Shown here piece by piece: positions 43,737-54,100 of a stretch of 64,000 bases of DNA. The notes under the pieces were generated by a model. The model was not told the origin of the DNA. It did not search any database and saw only the letters and a list, made by a program, of their open reading frames with translations. The number at the start of each line of letters is the position of its first letter. Positions within the stretch are counted from its first letter, which is position 1. The translations under genes were made by a program, and so were the position numbers. Origin of the DNA: Gliomastix tumulicola (taxonomy: Eukaryota > Ascomycota > Sordariomycetes > Hypocreales > Bionectriaceae); contig BCHX01000005.1 of NCBI GenBank assembly GCA_001599755.1, forward strand, positions 1,918,409-1,982,408. The letters are read 5' to 3'.

Positions 43737-44987
43737 CTATCCTTCTACTGATTTCTTTGCCTGTTCCATAGCAATAATCTTTCGGAGGAACATTGCTGGT
43801 AGGTCGCGAATTTTGTCGTCCTCGTGCTCCAGGATGTTTCCTGCCATAACCATATAAGCCCGCACAAATGCTTCCCATGCTTGTCTCTCCATATTGCTTG
43901 AACGCAATGGTCGTGGATAGTAAGGAGCATTGGCCTTAAAAGCATTCAAGGCTGCCTCAACACCATCTTCATCCATGGTAATTTCGCGGACTTGGTTGAA
44001 GTCTAGGCAGTATAGTTGAGCTGTCCGGTGGTAGAAATCCTCCAAGTTGTTGGATGGGGGTCCGACATTTTTTTTCTCGTTAATGTCAAGTGGTACCTCC
44101 AAGAAAGACATGTCAGGTGTACTGCTGCTTCCAATAGCGAATTCAATGTCTCTACCGTCTGTTTGAGCGTCCCAGTGAACAACCGCGAGCGCCTCTCCCA
44201 TTGATGAAGCAATCAATGGTACATTCAGGTTGAGAAGCTCCATCTTATCGATGTAAAGCTTGAAGTTTCGGAGCGAAAAGAAGCGATTGTTGAGGTGTCT
44301 GGTTCGGGCGCCGAGGTACGGCCTGACAAGACAGTCTTGGTTGGCGTTGTCGGCATGGGCTGTCTCCTTTAGTCCCGGTGGACAAAACTTCTCGATGAGA
44401 TGGGCGCGAGCAGGCTTAGGCAAGGGCAGAATTCTTTCCGATACAAGAACATCTGCAGGAACGGTGCAGAAATCCGATGCTAACTTCTTCAACGGTGGCT
44501 TGTCGGAGAAGAAGTCATTGGTCGTGAGAGCAAATCCAAGACATTGGGGGAACTTGACACGAAGCTCGGGATGCTTGACGACACTTCTGAGAATCTTGCG
44601 ATGCATCACAAAGTCGTTCCAAAGGTCGTTGTTCTCTTGCTTGGCCACCTTAATGACTTGCGAGCGTCCAGAGGGAGCGAAAACTGCACCGCAGGATCCT
44701 GCACCGATTTTCTCCCACTTGTCCAGTTCTTCTTTGGCTGTGGCATGGCGAGAAGCAGCGGAGGAAGATGTCGTGACGATCGAATGGATGGACAGCATTC
44801 GACGAAGCTCGGCATCGGTCTGCGTCAGTACAACGGATGGTTGCTCCGGCTCATCTTGCTCTTGCTCATCGAGGGTCAGGATGGTGAGAAGTGCAATGTT
44901 GGAATTGATGTCATCTCTCAAGGTTGGAGATTGAGGTGGTTGGTACGACTCCGATGTGCGATTTTGATGACGGCGGTCAGACATCAT
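43737..44987 (-). CDS. DUF3669 protein (atypical kinase-like), 416 aa
   Basis: Single exon, ATG at 44987 (a second ATG follows at once). The N-terminus is polar and acidic (DEQEQDEPEQ). From about residue 90 the sequence resembles a kinase N-lobe: WEKIGAGSCGAVFAPSG, then VIKVAKQ. The C-terminal part has ALAVVHWDAQTDGRDIEFAIGS, the signature of the fungal DUF3669 family, where the HWxAxxDGxDxEF stretch replaces the kinase catalytic loop. The rest includes LYCLDFNQVREI and an extended helical tail. Frame intact. Function unknown; members are common in variable regions of fungal genomes. A decayed partial copy lies 0.6 kb upstream. Confidence 0.85.
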   Translation of the reverse strand: MMSDRRHQNRTSESYQPPQSPTLRDDINSNIALLTILTLDEQEQDEPEQPSVVLTQTDAELRRMLSIHSIVTTSSSAASRHATAKEELDKWEKIGAGSCGAVFAPSGRSQVIKVAKQENNDLWNDFVMHRKILRSVVKHPELRVKFPQCLGFALTTNDFFSDKPPLKKLASDFCTVPADVLVSERILPLPKPARAHLIEKFCPPGLKETAHADNANQDCLVRPYLGARTRHLNNRFFSLRNFKLYIDKMELLNLNVPLIASSMGEALAVVHWDAQTDGRDIEFAIGSSSTPDMSFLEVPLDINEKKNVGPPSNNLEDFYHRTAQLYCLDFNQVREITMDEDGVEAALNAFKANAPYYPRPLRSSNMERQAWEAFVRAYMVMAGNILEHEDDKIRDLPAMFLRKIIAMEQAKKSVEG

Positions 44988-45574
44988 GGAGTTGGTTGAA
45001 GTAGTTGTTCATATTGAGGATATTCACTTTGCTGCTTGAAAGTGGTTGGAATTTGCTATCGCAAGAATTGCTTTGTTGCTTGTATATTGATCAGATATGC
45101 GTTGGTCTGAAGAAACAACAGAGAGCGTTCAACGTATGGGCAGGTCTTAGTTTAAATAGTGTCTTAAGAAGGAAAATGTGGTAAGATGGACCCTGATGAG
45201 CGAAGATGTTTGGTGTGACTCAGGGGGGGCTGGAAGGCGTGTGCTGATGCTGTACTCTAGTGGCTGGATGAAGGTGGTTGGCGCAACAAAACAACGGGAT
45301 GGTATATTCTAATGAAAACTTCAAATGGATGTATGGATGGATCAAGCGACAGCAGGAGTAAGGTGAAAGATAATTAATTGACAGATCTCTTCCCGGAAGC
45401 GGTGGTCTGATGTGTATCTGCCATCCATGGTCTTTAACTTCCTGCCTTGTCTATCTGTCCATCGCAGATCTCACGTTTATCACTTATTCTTCTGGTCGAC
45501 CATTGCACGGCTGACTATATAATTACCCTCCTCTTCCATTACGATACTACGACACTGGGTTCAACAAGATATCA
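44988..45574. other. Intergenic region
   Basis: No gene. It holds the promoter of the DUF3669 gene and a GGATG/ATGGATGG-rich patch near 45325-45345. Confidence 0.5.
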
Positions 45575-45745
45575 GAGCGTCCGAGAGGCGGGAAGATGGC
45601 ACCGCAAGATCCTGCACCAATTTTGTCTCACAGTGCTTTTTTTCTTTTTNTTCTTCTTTTTTCTGCCGTAGCTTGGCCACAAGCCACGAGCGAGCGAATG
45701 GTAAGCATGAGACGAAGGTTTGCGTCGTTGTGCGTGAAGCCACGC
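45575..45745 (-). pseudogene. Decayed partial copy of the DUF3669 gene
   Basis: The plus-strand text at about 45579-45740 aligns by eye with 44663-44822 inside the intact gene. Both contain a GCACCGCA[A/G]GATCCTGCACC core, a TTTTGTCTCAC/TTTTCTCCCAC step and a GACGAAG...GCGTCG/GCATCGG end. In the copy, a T-rich insertion with an N at 45650 interrupts the match. It covers only the glycine-loop region and upstream part, with no downstream kinase-like sequence. It is a truncated duplication. Confidence 0.7.
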
Positions 45746-46021
45746 GAGAGTGCCTGTGGGCTCACCTTCAGGCTCGCCGGGGCTGGGAGAACTTTCTTTC
45801 TTCTCTCTCCTTCTTTACTTTCCTTTTCTTTTTTTCTTGTTTTTTAGGTAGTGAAAATACGTTAGCAACCCTGGTTGTGATTTGGTGGCACAAATAGTCC
45901 TCGCATACGTTGGGGGGACTTGAGGCCTTTCTGTTCTAAGATACTTCTAGGTACCGACGTAGGTTGGTAAGATACATCTTCTAGATAAGTACTACTTCCT
46001 CTTCCAAAGCCCAAACGACAT

Positions 46022-47276
46022 TCAGTGAGTGCCGTTGGTACCGTTGAGAAGCCCCGCTTCGTTGAACTTGTACTTCTCCTCCTCATCCTACAGCGGGGGT
46101 CAGCCAACATTCACGCAGAACAAACCTTACACCAGACACAGTAAACTCACCCAGTATTTGTTGAACCCAACCCCCTCGCACACGTCCGAGTACGACAGAA
46201 TCATCGGCGGCGCGCCGACGGTCATGCTCCGCTTGAGCGCCTCGAGAGTCTCGCGAATGCTCTTCAACTTGGCGGCGACCAGCGTCCAAGGGTAGGCCAC
46301 AGCGCAGAACCCGATCTCCGCCAGGTCCTTTGCCGAGAGGTTCTCGGTTTGACCTCCCTCGATGACTGTGGACAAGACGTCGTATTGTTAGCAGGCAATG
46401 TCTCTGCAAGAGTCAAGTGTGTCAAATGGCGGGGTCACTTACTGTTCGCGAAGACGGGCATGTTCAGCTCCCTCACGCACTGCGCCATAGCGGCTCTGTC
46501 CGGGAGGGCCTCGACGAACACGGCATCGACACCAATTCTCTTGAACTCCCGGGCGCGGGTCAGAGCCTCCTCCCAGCCGTGGATGAGGGAGTCTGTTCGA
46601 GCAAGGACGAAGATGTCGAGACCCTGATCGCGGGCGTCGCATGCGGCCTGGATACGGGCAAAAGCCTCGCCCCGCGAAACGACTGCCTTGCCCTTGGTGT
46701 GTCCGCAGCCTGTGAAAAAAAAAGCATTATTGCTTAGCTTTGGTGAAAACTTTCCAGGGATTTCACGAAGAAACACTCACGCTTAGGCCATGTCTGATCC
46801 TCGATCATGATACCAGCCGCACCAGCCTGGGCATAGCACTCCACAGTCCTCTTCACATTCATGGCACTCCCGTACCCGGTATCGCCATCAGCCATGACGG
46901 GGATGGTCGTCTGCCGACACGCGTCCCTGATCTTGTCGCACATCTCCGCCATGGCGATGTAGCCCGTGTCTGGGAGGCCATATGAGCTGGCCACGGGGTA
47001 TCCCGCGAGGAAGACCATCGGGAAGCCGGCCTCCTCGACCAGGCGGGAGGAGAGACCGTCGTACGAGCAGCAGTGGGCCAGGATCTTGGAGGGATCCTGC
47101 GAGGCCTCGAACATCATCGATCGGAGCCGCGAAGCCTGGAGGGAGGGGATCTTGCCGCGGACATTGGGGAGGCGGAGGGTGAGCTCCTCGGTCTGGCCGT
47201 TGGCTTTGGGCTTGGCTGCGAGGGGCTGGTCGAACTGGAAGGGGTAAGGGACGGTGTTGACGATGGATTTAGACAT
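46022..47276 (-). CDS. PEP mutase/isocitrate lyase superfamily enzyme, 347 aa
   Basis: Four exons on the minus strand: 47276-46781, 46709-46443, 46365-46151 and 46087-46022; the phases agree. The fold is a TIM barrel that makes or breaks C-C or P-C bonds next to a carboxylate. Motifs: HCCSYDGLSSRLVEEAGF, SYGLPDTGY, MADGDTGYG (metal-binding Asp), EDQTWPKRCGHTKGK (the flexible active-site loop with its catalytic Cys; the Cys is restored exactly by splicing) and ARTDSL. It resembles petal-death-protein-like and dimethylmalate/methylisocitrate-lyase-like members more than the fungal oxaloacetate hydrolase. The substrate is unknown. It is 0.6 kb from and divergent to the MFS gene, and may belong to the PKS locus. 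Confidence 0.88.
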
Positions 47277-47913
47277 CTTGGTAGGTGGGAAGATTCTGAT
47301 GCTTGAATGTCTGTGGGAAAGCTATGATGCCCGCTATGATGCCCGCGTAAATGCGAAAACTGAGGGATGGAGTCTGAAGTTGACCAGGAGAAGCTACTGG
47401 AGGATGTTGACAGGAGACACCCGTAGAGCCGAGCGGCTCTCCTGGCCTTTTATCAAGGTCTCCCATCGAGCTGAGCTTTGGCTGTCAGGAAATCTACGGC
47501 AGGCGTCGCATCTACAATCTCGGGCTGTCGGCCTCCGAGTCGTCGGATATCTACGGAAATCTCAGGGCCGCTTTCTCAGCGGGCCGACGACATAAACTAG
47601 TTTGGCCGTGGAGAGAAATCGCGGGTTAGATCGCGGGGCCCCGCGAGCGTCGGCTTCCAATTTCATGGCATGGAAAGCCTGGGGCAAGGACGGTGAGAGA
47701 GAGATGCCTGTATAGGGGCGTATGGCTGAGTCCCGTCGGACGCGAGGAGGCATCGAAAATACTACTTAGCCGTCCTCGTCCCAACCCTCCAGTTTCCCTG
47801 CCTTCACGTCTTCACCAGGCTCCTCTTCTTTGAACCCCCTTCTTTGCTGATACCCTTTGAATAGCTTCTACCGTTCGCTGCTCGCATATTCTTGGGGCCA
47901 GATCAGCTCAGAC
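47277..47913. promoter_or_regulatory. Divergent promoter region between enzyme and MFS genes
   Basis: About 640 bases separate two divergent start codons, so both promoters lie here. A direct repeat GCTATGATGCCC occurs near 47321-47344. No known operator is recognised. Confidence 0.4.
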
Positions 47914-49718
47914 ATGTCTGACGTTGAGAATCAGAAAGCCACCTCTGCAGAGGTGGAAAGCGCCGCCGCGACGGACGCTCTTCGCCAAGCTCCGATTGAC
48001 TCCTCGATCCAGACCATCATTCGCAGAAAGGTAGGTTCAAAGTTCCGATTGAGAAGGCTCATATACTTCAGAAAACAGAACAGAGACTTGCTAACTCTCT
48101 GGCTTTCCCACCCCTTAGTTCGACCGACACATGCTCCCGATCGTGTGCATCTTGTATGTGCTGTCTTACCTCGATAGAGGCAACATCGGCAATGCGAAGA
48201 CGGCGGGCATCATCCCTGATCTGAAGCTGAGCGATCAGGACTGGGTTTGGGTCCTCCAGACTTTCTATATCTGCTATGTTCTGTTCGAGTGGACGCAACT
48301 GTTTTGGAAGATCCTGCCTGCTCATATCTATGTGGCAGCTCTCTGTATGCTGTGAGTATTTGTCTGTTCATCTGACCATTTTCGCGCCCTACCTCCCTTT
48401 CGAACGCCGTTCCTCTTCCTTCGCCTCGGCGGGTGCGATACTGATGCAGCGTTAGTTGGGGCACGGCTGCCATGTGCGCTGGCGCGTCTCACAACCTCGG
48501 TGGTCTGATCGCAGCTCGAGCTTTCCTCGGCATATTCGAGGCTGCCTTTGGCGCGGGTGCTCCGTACTTCTTGTCCTTGTTCTATCAGAGACGCGAGCTT
48601 GGGAAGCGAGTCTCGGTGTTGCTCGGCATGTCTCCGCTGGCGAACTGCTTTGCGTCGTCTCTCGCCTATGGTATTCTGCACATCCGGGGATCGCTGGCGC
48701 CGTGGCGTCTGCTGTTCATCATTGGTGAGATTTGCCTTCCCTATCCTTGGCTCTCGGCGTTAGTATGCAACCCAGACCGAACCGGTACTCACCGTCCTTC
48801 ACAGAGGGTGCTCCGACGGTCGCCTTCGCCGCGGTCGTCTACTTCTTCCTCCCCGACTCCCCCAGCACCGCCAAGTTCCTCACAGAGGAGCAGCGCGAGC
48901 TGTCCGTCACACGCATGGAGACGGTCGACCGCACGGCCAAGTCCAAGGTCAACTGGAAGCAGATCGTCGCCGGCCTCACCGACTACCAGAACTACATCCA
49001 CACGCTCATCCACTTCAGCTGCAACTACTCCTTCGCGGGCCTCTCCAACTTCCTGCCCACCATCGTCCGCGACATGGGCTACTCGAGCCTCGACGCCCAA
49101 GGCCTGACGGCGCCGGCGTACTTCGCCTCCTTCCTCTGCTGCCTCTTCGCGGCGTGGGCGTCGGACAGATACGGGAAGAGAGGGTACATCGTGGCGGGCT
49201 TCGGGACCATGGCCACTGTCGGGTACCTGCTTCTTGCGGTTGTCGAGGATGAGGGTCAGACTGGGGCTCGGTATGCGGGCGTGTGGCTGGCTTGCTGCGG
49301 CATCTTCCCGGCGCTGTGCATCAACATCACCTGGCTGCTGAACAACCAGGGAGGTGACTCCAAGAGGGGCGCTGGGCTGGGGATCCTGGCTACCTTTGGG
49401 CAGTGCTCGTCCTTTGTCAGCAGCGCGCTCTTCCCTTCCACGGATGCGTGAGTACAAGTCCTTCTGCCGGCTCGTGTGCGTGCTGAGGACGCCTTACTAA
49501 CATCTATCTACACTCGCCGCAGACCTTTCTATACCCGAGGATGCGCCACGGGCTGCGGGCTGACTGGGATGATTGTGATCCTCTCGCTCGGCCTTCACTT
49601 CAAGCTGGAGCATGAGAACAAGAAGCGCGATCGGCTGTATGGTCCTGCGGATGAGAATGTCGCCATTGACGTCACGCAGGGAGGCGACCAGAACAGGAAC
49701 TTCCGATACCTTACCTAG
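47914..49718 (+). CDS. MFS transporter, anion:cation symporter type, 487 aa
   Basis: Five exons: 47914-48030, 48119-48351, 48450-48724, 48805-49447 and 49523-49718; phases agree, 488 codons including the stop. Twelve hydrophobic segments are expected. LPIVCILYVLSYLDRGNIGNAKTAGI is the conserved first helix and loop of the ACS (allantoate/nicotinate/vitamin H-like) family. AFLGIFEAAFGAGAPYFLSLFY and FLPDSPSTAKFLTEEQ are family hallmarks. The C-terminal tail is short and polar. The exon 3 acceptor at CAG (48449) could also be TTAG four bases downstream... both keep a readable frame only if phase permits; the CAG is preferred. It likely imports or exports an organic anion; substrate unknown. Confidence 0.9.
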
Positions 49719-50111
49719 GGGCAGACCGATGCCCTTCGAGATCAGTGTTCCCTTCTAGACAGCAGAGGAGAGAGGTCAGGCGCATCCGTTGTTGAGCCCA
49801 TTACTGTAGTATGGTGGCTTGTGGAACACACTGAAGAGGTAGTGAAATTAAGTAGGAATATGGCCTAACGGCCTTCTTGTTCAGAGGGGAACATAGAAAC
49901 TACAGCGCATGATGTGGAGTACTAGTACCTAAGTAAGTACTAGGTCATGGCAGCCTAAAGTTACAGGGAAGGCGCCCCAGCGAGAAAAGCGCAGGGGACA
50001 CGCTGTAGGTACTGTGTGAATATTGCCATGCCACTGAAAGCGACCCGTTAGAGGAGCTTCGACCGACCTCAATCCTGGACACAAAAAAATCCAACGTTCA
50101 ACACCCCAGAC
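49719..50111. other. Convergent intergenic region
   Basis: Lies between the 3' ends of the MFS and HsbA genes. No gene seen. A short AGTACTAGTACCTAAGTAAGTACTAG stretch of overlapping inverted repeats lies near 49918-49944. Confidence 0.5.
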
Positions 50112-50660
50112 TCAGTCCTCGCTTTGCACAACTTGCTCCCCATCAAACGCCTCCAAACCACGCTGGAAGTGCTCGTCAATCTCCCTGATGATAGCCTCAA
50201 CCTCCTCGCGATACTCCTCGCTCGCCCTCGGCGCAAACTCCCTCCCCAGATCCGCCGACGCTCCGTGCAGCCCACGGAAGATCATGCCGCCCACGCGTTT
50301 GCCCGCGTAAGGAATCGCCTCCATCTTCGGCCGCATAGCAATGGCCGTGTCGACCGTCTGCCCGATATCCGCCGCGAGGCTCCTGGCCATCTCAATCGTC
50401 TCCTTCTCGAGCTCCGGGCTGGACACGGACCGCGCCGCCTTGGCTCTGGACGAGGGCGTCATGGCGGTGCCGAGCTTGCTGATGAGACCGCGGGAGTGCA
50501 TCACCACGGGCACGGCGCCCATGTAGCCGCCGTCCCAGCTTGCCAGCTTCTCGTGGAAGTTGGAGGTGGCTTCCTTGATCTCTTTGAGTGTGTTGTGTGT
50601 GTGTTCGTCCGCTATGGCGACAGCTGCGAGAGCAGCGAACGCGATCGTCTTCAGATGCAT
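50112..50660 (-). CDS. HsbA-like secreted cell-wall protein, 182 aa
   Basis: Single exon, ATG at 50660. A clear signal peptide (about 1-17, MHLKTIAFAALAAVAIA) precedes a helix-rich domain: TLKEIKEATSNFHEKLASWDGG, VVMHSRGLISKLGTAM and a C-terminal acidic helix ending EQVVQSED. This is the pattern of hydrophobic surface-binding protein A (HsbA, PF12296), secreted proteins that coat hydrophobic surfaces and recruit hydrolases, first described in Aspergillus. No GPI signal is seen. The gene is divergent from the PKS and shares its 538-bp promoter region, so the two may be co-regulated. Confidence 0.8.
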   Translation of the reverse strand: MHLKTIAFAALAAVAIADEHTHNTLKEIKEATSNFHEKLASWDGGYMGAVPVVMHSRGLISKLGTAMTPSSRAKAARSVSSPELEKETIEMARSLAADIGQTVDTAIAMRPKMEAIPYAGKRVGGMIFRGLHGASADLGREFAPRASEEYREEVEAIIREIDEHFQRGLEAFDGEQVVQSED

Positions 50661-50942
50661 CTTGATTCTGACTGGTGGCGATCTCAGGCAGCGAAAGAGG
50701 GGTTGGGCTCAGCTCTGAGGTGTGCAGACTATGCAACTTATATCCCGCCCTCGTGCCTCTCGCCTTGCACTCTATGGATCGAAGCAGCGACTTCGCTTTG
50801 GCCTCTCCCTCATTCCATAAGCTTGGAATGCGTCTGTCAAGGGCGCAAAAAGGTGCGTCATGTCTAGGCTCTTCGCAGCAGCCGGCTTGAAGCAATGTCT
50901 CAGAAGCCCCTTCAACGGTGGCACCCTCGGATGTTCAGCTCT

Positions 50943-50984
50943 CCCTTGAGCTGAGCCCCTCGAGCTGAGTCCCTCGAGCTGAGT
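50943..50984. promoter_or_regulatory. Three tandem 14-bp CTCGAG-containing repeats
   Basis: Three adjacent copies of CCCTCGAGCTGAGT (the first with T for C at position 5 and a final C) lie in the divergent promoter of the HsbA and PKS genes, about 215-255 bases upstream of the PKS start codon. Copies two and three hold the palindrome CTCGAG. Tandem sites in a divergent cluster promoter suggest transcription-factor binding; the factor is unknown. Confidence 0.6.
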
Positions 50985-51198
50985 CGTGTCCCCCAGCAAC
51001 GCCAATCAGAATGAAATTGGATAACGCAACGTCCGTTACTGACTGGTTTCTTGTGAATAGCCTTGGGTTCCCAACAAGCAACAAGCAGCACTTTCTTCTT
51101 CGCCAGCTTATCTGACCCTTACTCACTACCGAACTAATTGGCCACATATCGGCACATCTGGCGGTTTGTTAGCAGCGTTCCACCGACCTTGTTATCAG

Positions 51199-54100
51199 AT
51201 GGAGTCCACAGGTGACAAGCTCGCCACTATAGCCATCATTGGCCTCGCTCTCAGACTGCCTGGAAAAGTCTCTACCCCAGAAGAGTTCTGGAGTCTACTG
51301 ATCAACAAACAGGATGGTAGATGTCGCGTGCCGGAAGACCGGTACAACATAGATGCCTTCCATGACGACAACGAGAAGGGCCAGATGAGGGTGGCCAGTG
51401 ATCATGGCTATTTCCTAGACCACGTCAATCTCAAAGCCTTCGATGCTTCCTTCTTCTCCTCCAAGCGGAACGAGGCCGAAGTGACGGACCCCCAGCAGCG
51501 GCTCCTGCTTGAAGTGGCTTGGGAGTGCATGGAAAGTGCCGGGCAGACGAGTCTGCGGGGATCCGATACGGGCGTCTATGTCGGCGTGTTCGGCGAGGAC
51601 TGGCACAACATGCAGCACAGGGATGAGCAGACGTTCAGTGCCTATCGGGTGCTGTCGGCAGGTGACTACGCCCTTGCGAATCGCCTATCGTATGAGTTTG
51701 ACTTCAGAGGGCCTAGGTAAGCCTGAGCGGATCACCCTCGCACACTTTTCTCTCTGGGATAAAGACTAAATAAAACCTCGCCGTGTCTAGCATGACAATC
51801 CGAACGGCCTGCTCTGCTTCGTTGTCCGGACTTCACCTAGCCTGTCAAGCTCTTCGCAGCGGAGACTGCGAGACAGCCCTTGTAGCCGGATCAAGTCTCA
51901 TCATGGATCCGTCAATGACACTCGACATGTCACAGCAGGGCGTTCTGTCCCCCTCCGGCTCGTGCAAGACGTTCGATGCTGCTGCCGACGGGTTTGCTCG
52001 AGGCGAGGCCATCAATGCCATCCTCATCAAACCACTGGACAAAGCGATCAGAGATGGGGACCCGATCCGTGCTGTCATCCGGTCGACAGCTGCCAATTCG
52101 GACGGGAAGACGTCTCATCTAGGCAGCCCGAGCACGCAGTCGCAGGTCGAGATGATACGAAAGGCATACCAGGCGGCGGGCATCAGCAACTTTGCACAAA
52201 CGCCTTTCTTTGAGTGTCACGGCACGGGTACCTCGGTTGGGGATCCCTTGGAAGCTGCTGCTGTCGGAGCTGTCTTTGGGGGAAATCACACATACATTGG
52301 CTCTGTAAGTACTCAGTGAGGCATCCTTTCCTCGCGCTCGCATGCTCACGGGGAAACAGGTCAAACCGAACGTCGGACATGGCGAAGGAGCTTCTGGAAT
52401 CACGAGCATTATCAAGGCCGTGCTGGCTTTGGAGAACAACATGATCCCACCGAACATCAACTTTTCAACGCCAAATCCGAACAGTAAGACGCATCTCTCT
52501 GTCCCGCGCTCTAGCCCCCCACCACTATATCTAACCTGAAAAAGTTCCCTTCCAGAAATACAACTTCGAAGTTCCCACCGAGGCCGTTCCGTGGCCTCAA
52601 GGCCGTCATCCCCGAATCAGTGTCAATTCGTTTGGTATTGGAGGAGCAAACGCTCATGTGAGTCTAAGCCCTGACATTTCCAAGCCGGGGCAACGGCTTC
52701 CTCTACACTCATGCTGATGACTCTTTTAATGCCGTAGGTCATTCTGGACTCAGCGGCCTCGTTTGGCTTACCCAAGCCAACCTCGAGGGCTTCTCCTGAG
52801 AAGTCATGGCCGCGTGTATTGCCAGTCTCGGCAAACTCAGCCAAGTCGCTGCAAGCCCGGATTCAAGACTTGAATGCTTACATTGAGCATCACCCCAGCC
52901 GCTTGGACGATCTTGCTTTCACCATGGGGCATCGACGGGCTCACCTCCCTCACAGGAGCTTTTGTGTGATCAGAGATGGCATCAGTGGTCCTCTGGAGTT
53001 CCACACCGCCGTGAAACCTTCCATCTCCCAGACTTCCACGGAAGCAAAACGCCCTGTATACATATTCACAGGTCAAGGGGCGCAGTGGAATGGAATGGCT
53101 AGGGGTCTAGTCCACGAGTCTCAGTCATTTTGTCAAGATATCCGTGAGATGGATGAGACGCTTCAGGCGCTACCGAACCCGCCGAGTTGGAGGATGGAAG
53201 GTCTGTATATGATTCATTGCGACGCGAGAGGATGGAGCGCTGACCTTTTTGATTGGCAGCTATTCTTCGAGCCGGAGACGAAGGCGACACTCTCGCCAAC
53301 ACCGTTGAGATCTCTCAGCCGCTGTGCACGGCCATTCAAATCGCTCTGGTGAATCTTCTGACCACATTTGGCATCAACCCAGGGGCTGTGGTAGGCCATT
53401 CCAGTGGCGAGATTGCCGCAGCCTACGCCGTAGGAGCCTTACCGATGTCGGCTGCTATCATCTGTGCATATCTCCGAGGTCAAACCATGAGAGGCGTGAC
53501 AGATGCAGGTGGTATGGCGGCTATCGGACTAGGGAGTGAGGCTGTCCAGAGATATCTCTCTCCCGGAGTACAGCTTGCATGTGATAACGGTCCGGCGAGC
53601 GTCACAATCTCTGGGGATCGGGAAGCTGTCGAAGAGACGATAAAGGCCATAAAGCAAGAGGACCCAGAAGTCTTTGTCCGTATTCTGCATGTCAACGTGG
53701 CATATCATTCAGGTACGATCCTCCCTCCCTGGCCAAACTACTTCATAGCCACTGACACATCTATCAGAACACATGCGCACGGCTGGAGTTGCTTATGAAG
53801 AGTCGCTGTCGTCCCAGCGCATCTGCACTCAGGGGAAGCTCCACACGCCGATGTATTCGACTGTCACCGGCCAGCGGGTCAGAGAGGAGCTGGAGTTTGG
53901 ACCAGCATACTGGAGGGAGAATCTCGAGTCTCCCGTTCTCTTCTACTCGGCTGTGAAGGAACTACTCCAAGATATGCCCGCCGTCCAAACAATCCTGGAA
54001 GTCGGTCCACATTCCGCTCTGCAAGGCCCCTTGCGCCAAATCATTCAGGAACAACAGGCACAACAGCCACCGACGTACTTGCCATCGTTGGTACGAGACC

